43,890 nucleotides of DNA from JACQGD01 sp045628725. Lineage in GTDB: Bacteria > Patescibacteriota > Saccharimonadia > Saccharimonadales > Saccharimonadaceae. The notes under the pieces were generated by a model. It ran no database searches. It was not told the origin of the DNA and saw only the letters and a program-made list of their open reading frames with translations. Of this stretch, positions 40,254 to 43,890 are shown in pieces. The DNA lies in contig JAZQPT010000025.1 in NCBI GenBank assembly GCA_045628725.1, positions 1 to 43,890 of the forward strand, in the 5' to 3' direction. The translations under genes and the position numbers were made by a program. Within the stretch, counting starts at the first letter, position 1. Every line of letters begins with the position of its first letter.

Positions 40254-41394
40254 CGACAATCGTTACGACGACAATAAGCGCCATTAATGTTAAAAATCCA
40301 GCAGCCTGAATAGACTCTTCACGCTCTTTTGTAAGCGGCTTCTTGATGATACGAAATATCGCCATAGTAAACCAACGGCCGCCATCGAGTGCTGGGATTG
40401 GCAGGACGTTCATGACCGCAAGCGTCAGTGATATGACAGCGGTGATAAAGATAAATGCCGTTGGACCAGCCTGCTGGGCAGCTGGGAATAATACTCCAAG
40501 AATCCCGATTGGCCCTGCAACACTATCGCCCGCAACTTGCAGTTCCTTGCCGCCTTCTTCGCGGGCTTTTTCGTCCCCACTTAGCTGCGAGGCAAGCCCC
40601 ATCGATACATTGCCTAGCAACTTACCGAGTCCGTCAAACGTAGCGAGTGTTAGCTGACCGGTTAAAGCAACGCCGACGATCGGAGCTGACCACGTAGACC
40701 GCACTGCATTGCGTTGACTTGTGCCTACTCCTAGGTATCCCTCGCCGTTACGACTATCGCCGCGTAAATCTGCCATCGTACGATATTCTACGCCGCCACG
40801 TGAGTAGATGATTTCTACTTTTTTGCCCTTATTTGCCTTCGTCTCGTCTGATAACTTTGCTGGGTCGGCGATTGCTTGACCATTAAACCGTATGATTTCA
40901 TCACCCTTTTCAAGCCCCGCTTTGTCGGCCGGTGAATTAGCGCTTACTGTCGAGAGTGAAACTGGCGTATTCGAAGTAACGGCGTCGCTCGCAATGCTAA
41001 ATTGATTTGGCAGGACTTTTGGCATACCGACAAGTGCTAGTATCGTCAAAAGCACTACAGCGGTTAACCAGTTAACGGCAACACCAGCCAGCAGAATTTT
41101 GGTCTTCACCCAAAAACTTGCCGCTCCATAATCGCCTTTTCCGTCGGCAGCATCGTGCTCGCCCTGTAGTCTAACGAACCCTCCTAGCGGTAATGCATTG
41201 AGAGTAAATTCAACATTTTTTCCAAGAATACTGTTCTTGACCTTTTTACCCCATACTTTTGGAGGAAAGCCGATTCCAAATTCTTCAACGTTCACGCCGT
41301 TTCGTCGAGCAATAATTCCATGCCCTAGTTCGTGGACCGCTACTAAAAGTGTTAGCGCAATAACGCCAGCAAAAATACCAATTATCAGTTCCAT
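40231..41394 (-). CDS. rseP: Site-2 protease, RseP/M50 family
   Basis: 387 residues. Zinc motif HELGH at residues 21-25, then LGGFVRLQGEHDA and a PDZ domain (SANSPADKAGLEKGDEIIRF). A second TM block ends in MNVLPIPALDGGRWFTMAIF, the N-x-x-P-x-x-x-LDG third-ligand motif. Cleaves TM helices of regulators and signal peptide remnants. Strong GGAGGATAG before the ATG. Between frr and proS it occupies the conserved place, without uppS, cdsA and dxr. Confidence 0.95.
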   Translation of the reverse strand: MELIIGIFAGVIALTLLVAVHELGHGIIARRNGVNVEEFGIGFPPKVWGKKVKNSILGKNVEFTLNALPLGGFVRLQGEHDAADGKGDYGAASFWVKTKILLAGVAVNWLTAVVLLTILALVGMPKVLPNQFSIASDAVTSNTPVSLSTVSANSPADKAGLEKGDEIIRFNGQAIADPAKLSDETKANKGKKVEIIYSRGGVEYRTMADLRGDSRNGEGYLGVGTSQRNAVRSTWSAPIVGVALTGQLTLATFDGLGKLLGNVSMGLASQLSGDEKAREEGGKELQVAGDSVAGPIGILGVLFPAAQQAGPTAFIFITAVISLTLAVMNVLPIPALDGGRWFTMAIFRIIKKPLTKEREESIQAAGFLTLMALIVVVTIVDVTKLIK

Positions 41395-41460
41395 CTATCC
41401 TCCGTCATAAGTCGCTTCAGTAACTGTAACCAGTATAGCCTGACGACACGTTTTTTACTA

Positions 41461-41865
41461 TTAGAATTTTTCGGGGTTCGCCTGCATAAAATCTTCAAGC
41501 AGGCGTATATCGCGGTAGTCTTTTTCTCTGCCCATTCGTTGTTTTTCACGAATGAGCGCCTGAGGATCAAGGAAGGCAACGCCTTGTATGATTACACATT
41601 GACTGATAGCCGCGGAATAATCCGGTAGAGCGTCGCCCCAGTCTGTCCATATCTCTACGTCATTTTGTAAGAGGTATTTTGAGCCACTGCGTACTCCATA
41701 GGTATATGAATCGTCTAATTTCAGACTTTGGAACAATGCTTCCGTTACCAGTAGATCAATATCCCCCGCCGCCCGCAGGTTAAGAACATCGAGCAAACCG
41801 CTTCCAATCACAATCACCTCTTCAAGAGGTAGATCAAGTTGTCGTACCCGATCAACGATAGACAT
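41461..41865 (-). CDS. Nucleotidyltransferase-fold protein (MNT-like)
   Basis: 134 residues. VIVIGSGLLDVLNLRAAGDI, then DLLVTEAL: the GSG followed by D-x-D of the pol-beta nucleotidyltransferase fold. The C-terminal REKDYRDIRLLEDFM is the usual helix of minimal NTase proteins. The carboxylate set is reduced (one D-I-D plus VEIWTDWG), so activity is possible but unsure. TAATG overlap with the frr stop couples it to frr. It may be a small RNA- or metabolite-modifying enzyme; no toxin-antitoxin partner is seen. Confidence 0.68.
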   Translation of the reverse strand: MSIVDRVRQLDLPLEEVIVIGSGLLDVLNLRAAGDIDLLVTEALFQSLKLDDSYTYGVRSGSKYLLQNDVEIWTDWGDALPDYSAAISQCVIIQGVAFLDPQALIREKQRMGREKDYRDIRLLEDFMQANPEKF

Positions 41866-42419
41866 TAAATCGTCAGAATATCTTGTTCTTTCGCCTTGAA
41901 CGACGTTTCGATCTTTTCCTGATACTGACTCATTAATTTATCGATTTCTTTTTCGACTGATTTAACGTCGTCTTCGCTCAGTTCTTTGGCATCTTTTTTG
42001 CGCTTGGCGTCTTTTAGTGCATCTTGACGAATGTTACGTAGCGCTATGCGCGCCTCTTCTACTTTTTCGGAGGTTTGCTTAACAAGCAGTTTTCGTCGCT
42101 CTTCGGTAAGTGGCGGCACTGGGACACGAATAAGTCGTCCGTCGTCAGAAGGATTCAATCCAAGTGACTGATCATTGCGGATCGCTGCGGCAATCGCCTG
42201 AATATTGCCGGGATCGAATGGCGTAATTTGTATCATTTGTGGTTCTGGTGCGGTGACATTCGCCGCTTGGTTAAGTGGCGTTAACGCACCATATACCTCT
42301 ACCCTAATGCCATCAAGCATGCTTGGGTGCGCACGGCCAGTTCGGACTTTTTTAAGTTCATCATTAAAGTGCTCCAGAGCACCTTCCATTTTTAGTTCAT
42401 AAGTATCAGTGTCAAACAT
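41865..42419 (-). CDS. frr: Ribosome recycling factor
   Basis: 184 residues. LEHFNDELKKVRTGRAHPSM, then LTPLNQAANVTAPEPQMIQI and NDGRLIRVPVPPLTEERRKL (SDDGRLIRVP here) are the RRF core. With EF-G it splits post-termination ribosomes. TGCTATAAT eight nt before the ATG. pyrH is missing between tsf and frr. Confidence 0.97.
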   Translation of the reverse strand: MFDTDTYELKMEGALEHFNDELKKVRTGRAHPSMLDGIRVEVYGALTPLNQAANVTAPEPQMIQITPFDPGNIQAIAAAIRNDQSLGLNPSDDGRLIRVPVPPLTEERRKLLVKQTSEKVEEARIALRNIRQDALKDAKRKKDAKELSEDDVKSVEKEIDKLMSQYQEKIETSFKAKEQDILTI

Positions 42420-42427
42420 ATATGTCT

Positions 42428-42457
42428 ATTATAGCAAAAATTACCCCGTAGAGGGTA
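42428..42457 (-). promoter_or_regulatory. frr promoter behind a small hairpin
   Basis: Minus strand TACCC-TCTACG-GGGTA (42457-42442) then ATTTTTGCTATAAT: a short hairpin with a T run leading into the extended -10 (42435-42428) eight nt before the frr ATG. Confidence 0.55.
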
Positions 42458-42513
42458 TATTAACTGCTATTTACAGATAAGTTTCTGAATACAGGGCGTT
42501 ATGGCATAAAAAA

Positions 42514-42535
42514 TAACCGGCCTTACGACCGGTTA
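42514..42535 (-). terminator. tsf terminator
   Basis: A 7-bp stem TAACCGG with CCGGTTA and an 8-nt loop, then T6 on the minus strand. Confidence 0.85.
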
Positions 42536-42556
42536 CTCTTTCATAAGATAGCTATC

Positions 42557-43153
42557 TTATTCAGTTACACCAAGCTCGATACGCTTGAACTGTGAAACAC
42601 GAATATTCTCGCCGCTTACTGCAATCTGCTCTTTGATACGATCGCCAACTGTTTTGCCGTCATCAAGCACGAATGCCTGTTCAGTTAAAACAAGTTCTGC
42701 GAAGTATTTCTTTAGCTGACCTTCAACGATTTTGTCAGCCATTTCAGCTGGCTTTTCTTTGAGAGAATCACTTGCAAGTAGCTCCTGCTTCTTTGCTTCG
42801 TATTCTTCAGCTGGAATATCATCAACCGTTGCATACTTAGGCGCCATTGCAGCAATCTGCATAGCGATTTGGTGTGCAAACTCTTTGAATTCTGGGAGAC
42901 GTGCAACAAAGTCAGTCTCACAGTTTACTTCAACGACAACACCGATTCGGCCAGAGTGAACATAACTTTCGATCAAACCTTCACGAGTCTCACGGTCGCC
43001 TTTTTTCTCGGCTTTTGTAAGACCTTTTTTGCGAAGCTGCTCTAGCGCCTTGTCAAAATCACCTTCGGCTTCGACAAGTGCTTTTTTAGCATCAGTGAGG
43101 CCAATACCAGTTAGTTCTTTTAGTTTCTTAATATCTTCGACAGTTACGCCCAT
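42557..43153 (-). CDS. tsf: Elongation factor Ts
   Basis: 198 residues, a short form. VTVEDIKKLKELTGIGLTDA is the classical N-terminal UBA-like domain, followed by YVHSGRIGVVVEVNCETDFV, the core motif, then a reduced dimerisation domain. Exchanges GDP for GTP on EF-Tu. The ATG at 43153 follows GAGGAG; the frame is open to 43237 only inside rpsB. rpsB and tsf are one base apart. Confidence 0.97.
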   Translation of the reverse strand: MGVTVEDIKKLKELTGIGLTDAKKALVEAEGDFDKALEQLRKKGLTKAEKKGDRETREGLIESYVHSGRIGVVVEVNCETDFVARLPEFKEFAHQIAMQIAAMAPKYATVDDIPAEEYEAKKQELLASDSLKEKPAEMADKIVEGQLKKYFAELVLTEQAFVLDDGKTVGDRIKEQIAVSGENIRVSQFKRIELGVTE

Positions 43154-43154
43154 C

Positions 43155-43853
43155 TTAGTTCTCCTCTTTTTTAGCACCTTCTGCAACCGCAGCAGTAAAG
43201 TAGTCAAGTAGTAGTTGAATGCCCTTAATAGCATCATCGTTTGCTGGAATCACGTAATCGATGTCTGATGGATTAGCATTTGTATCGACAAGGCCAATTA
43301 CAGGAACACCAAGTGTCTTCGCTTCTTTAACAGCGTTAGCATCAGTAATGATGTCAGTAACGATCACAAGACCAGGCTTGCCGTTAAGGTTCTTGATACC
43401 GCCGTACTTTAGGTTAAGTTCGTCGATTTCTTCCTGGAACCGCTGTACTTCAAGCTTGTTGTAGCGCTTCTCAAGTTCGCCAGTGTCCATGCGCTTCTCA
43501 AGGTCTTTTAGTTTCTTGACCTGTTGAGCAACAGTAGAAACGTTTGTTAACATACCGCCAACCCATCTTTCAGTAACGTATGGCTGATTGACGCTTTCTG
43601 CGGCGGCTTTGACGATGTCTTTTGCCTGCTTTTTTGTACCAACAAAGAGTACTTGCTTGCCACTTGCTGCAACCTTTGTGATTACAGGTAGTGCAACCTC
43701 AAGAGCTTCAACAGTCTTTACGAGGTCAATAATGTGACTCTCTTGGCGTTTGCTATGAATGTATGGCGCCATTTTAGGGTGCCAACGGCTCGTTTTGTGT
43801 CCAAAGTGAACACCAGCTTCGAGCAAAGCTTTAATATCAACCTTAACGGCCAT
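43155..43853 (-). CDS. rpsB: Small ribosomal subunit protein uS2
   Basis: 232 residues. VDIKALLEAGVHFGHKTSRW, then PKMAPYIHSKRQESHIIDLV and VLFVGTKKQAKDIVKAAAES followed by ERWVGGMLTNVSTV, all uS2 signatures. The acidic tail (AEGAKKEEN) is short. AAGGAG nine nt before the ATG. Its promoter lies beyond the right edge. Confidence 0.98.
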   Translation of the reverse strand: MAVKVDIKALLEAGVHFGHKTSRWHPKMAPYIHSKRQESHIIDLVKTVEALEVALPVITKVAASGKQVLFVGTKKQAKDIVKAAAESVNQPYVTERWVGGMLTNVSTVAQQVKKLKDLEKRMDTGELEKRYNKLEVQRFQEEIDELNLKYGGIKNLNGKPGLVIVTDIITDANAVKEAKTLGVPVIGLVDTNANPSDIDYVIPANDDAIKGIQLLLDYFTAAVAEGAKKEEN

Positions 43854-43890
43854 GATATTACTCCTTTTTCCTCACCGTTCACCCCGAGAT

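Noticed and set aside
1..43890. Recoded UGA (Gly) genetic code
   Set aside because: Core genes are complete and of normal length with UGA as stop, several genes end in UGA, and RF2 is present.

Overview
The window reads as chromosomal DNA of a small-genome bacterium of the Candidate Phyla Radiation, most likely Candidatus Saccharibacteria (TM7). This rests on compact, often shortened housekeeping proteins, a DUF5663-like protein, Gram-positive-type gene order, and a cell wall pathway (murD, FtsEX, wall hydrolases) without lipid or isoprenoid genes where they normally sit. UGA is used as a normal stop, and prfB (release factor 2, which reads UGA) is present. This argues against the UGA=Gly code of Absconditabacteria and Gracilibacteria. 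No rRNA, tRNA, CRISPR array or insertion sequence was found.

Layout. 1-6.9 kb: 5' end of glyS, then recO behind a soluble histidine kinase and a receiver-only regulator, a small secreted protein, a membrane methyltransferase, xseB/xseA, a flippase-like membrane protein, and a divergent RNA-methyltransferase-like gene. 7.0-8.0 kb: a GC-rich LysM-like gene with a consensus promoter, divergent from rpmA. 8.2-23.5 kb: a block that follows the Firmicutes order hpf-secA-prfB-ftsE-ftsX-hydrolase-ctp (all on the minus strand), with an M16 protease and murD inserted between secA and prfB, and two tandem CHAP hydrolases after ftsX; serS precedes it. 23.6-31.8 kb: an envelope block with a MacB/LolCDE-like ABC exporter, PadR plus a PspC-domain protein, a 2-TM protein, a DUF2207 protein and a secreted glycoside hydrolase with a C-terminal sorting-like signal. 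31.9-34.3 kb: an acidic repeat protein, a DUF5663-like protein and a broken gene. 34.3-43.9 kb: a membrane protein, lysS, an unknown two-gene unit, greA, proS, a CPBP protease, rseP, an NTase-like protein, frr, tsf and rpsB. This last stretch is the classic rpsB-tsf-frr-rseP-proS cluster without pyrH, uppS, cdsA and dxr.

Expression. Many first genes have a TATAAT-like -10 hexamer only 6-10 nt before the start codon. They would give leaderless or nearly leaderless mRNAs. Genes inside operons, and a smaller set of first genes, carry Shine-Dalgarno sequences. Intergenic spaces are tight, and in several places a terminator runs straight into the next gene's -10 hexamer.

How genes may work together. 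FtsE/FtsX plus the two coiled-coil/CHAP proteins look like a PcsB-type septal hydrolase module. SecA, the carboxy-terminal protease, RseP and the CPBP protease handle export and membrane proteolysis. The GC-rich LysM-like protein, the glycoside hydrolase and the PspC/PadR unit are the most likely places for epibiont surface biology.
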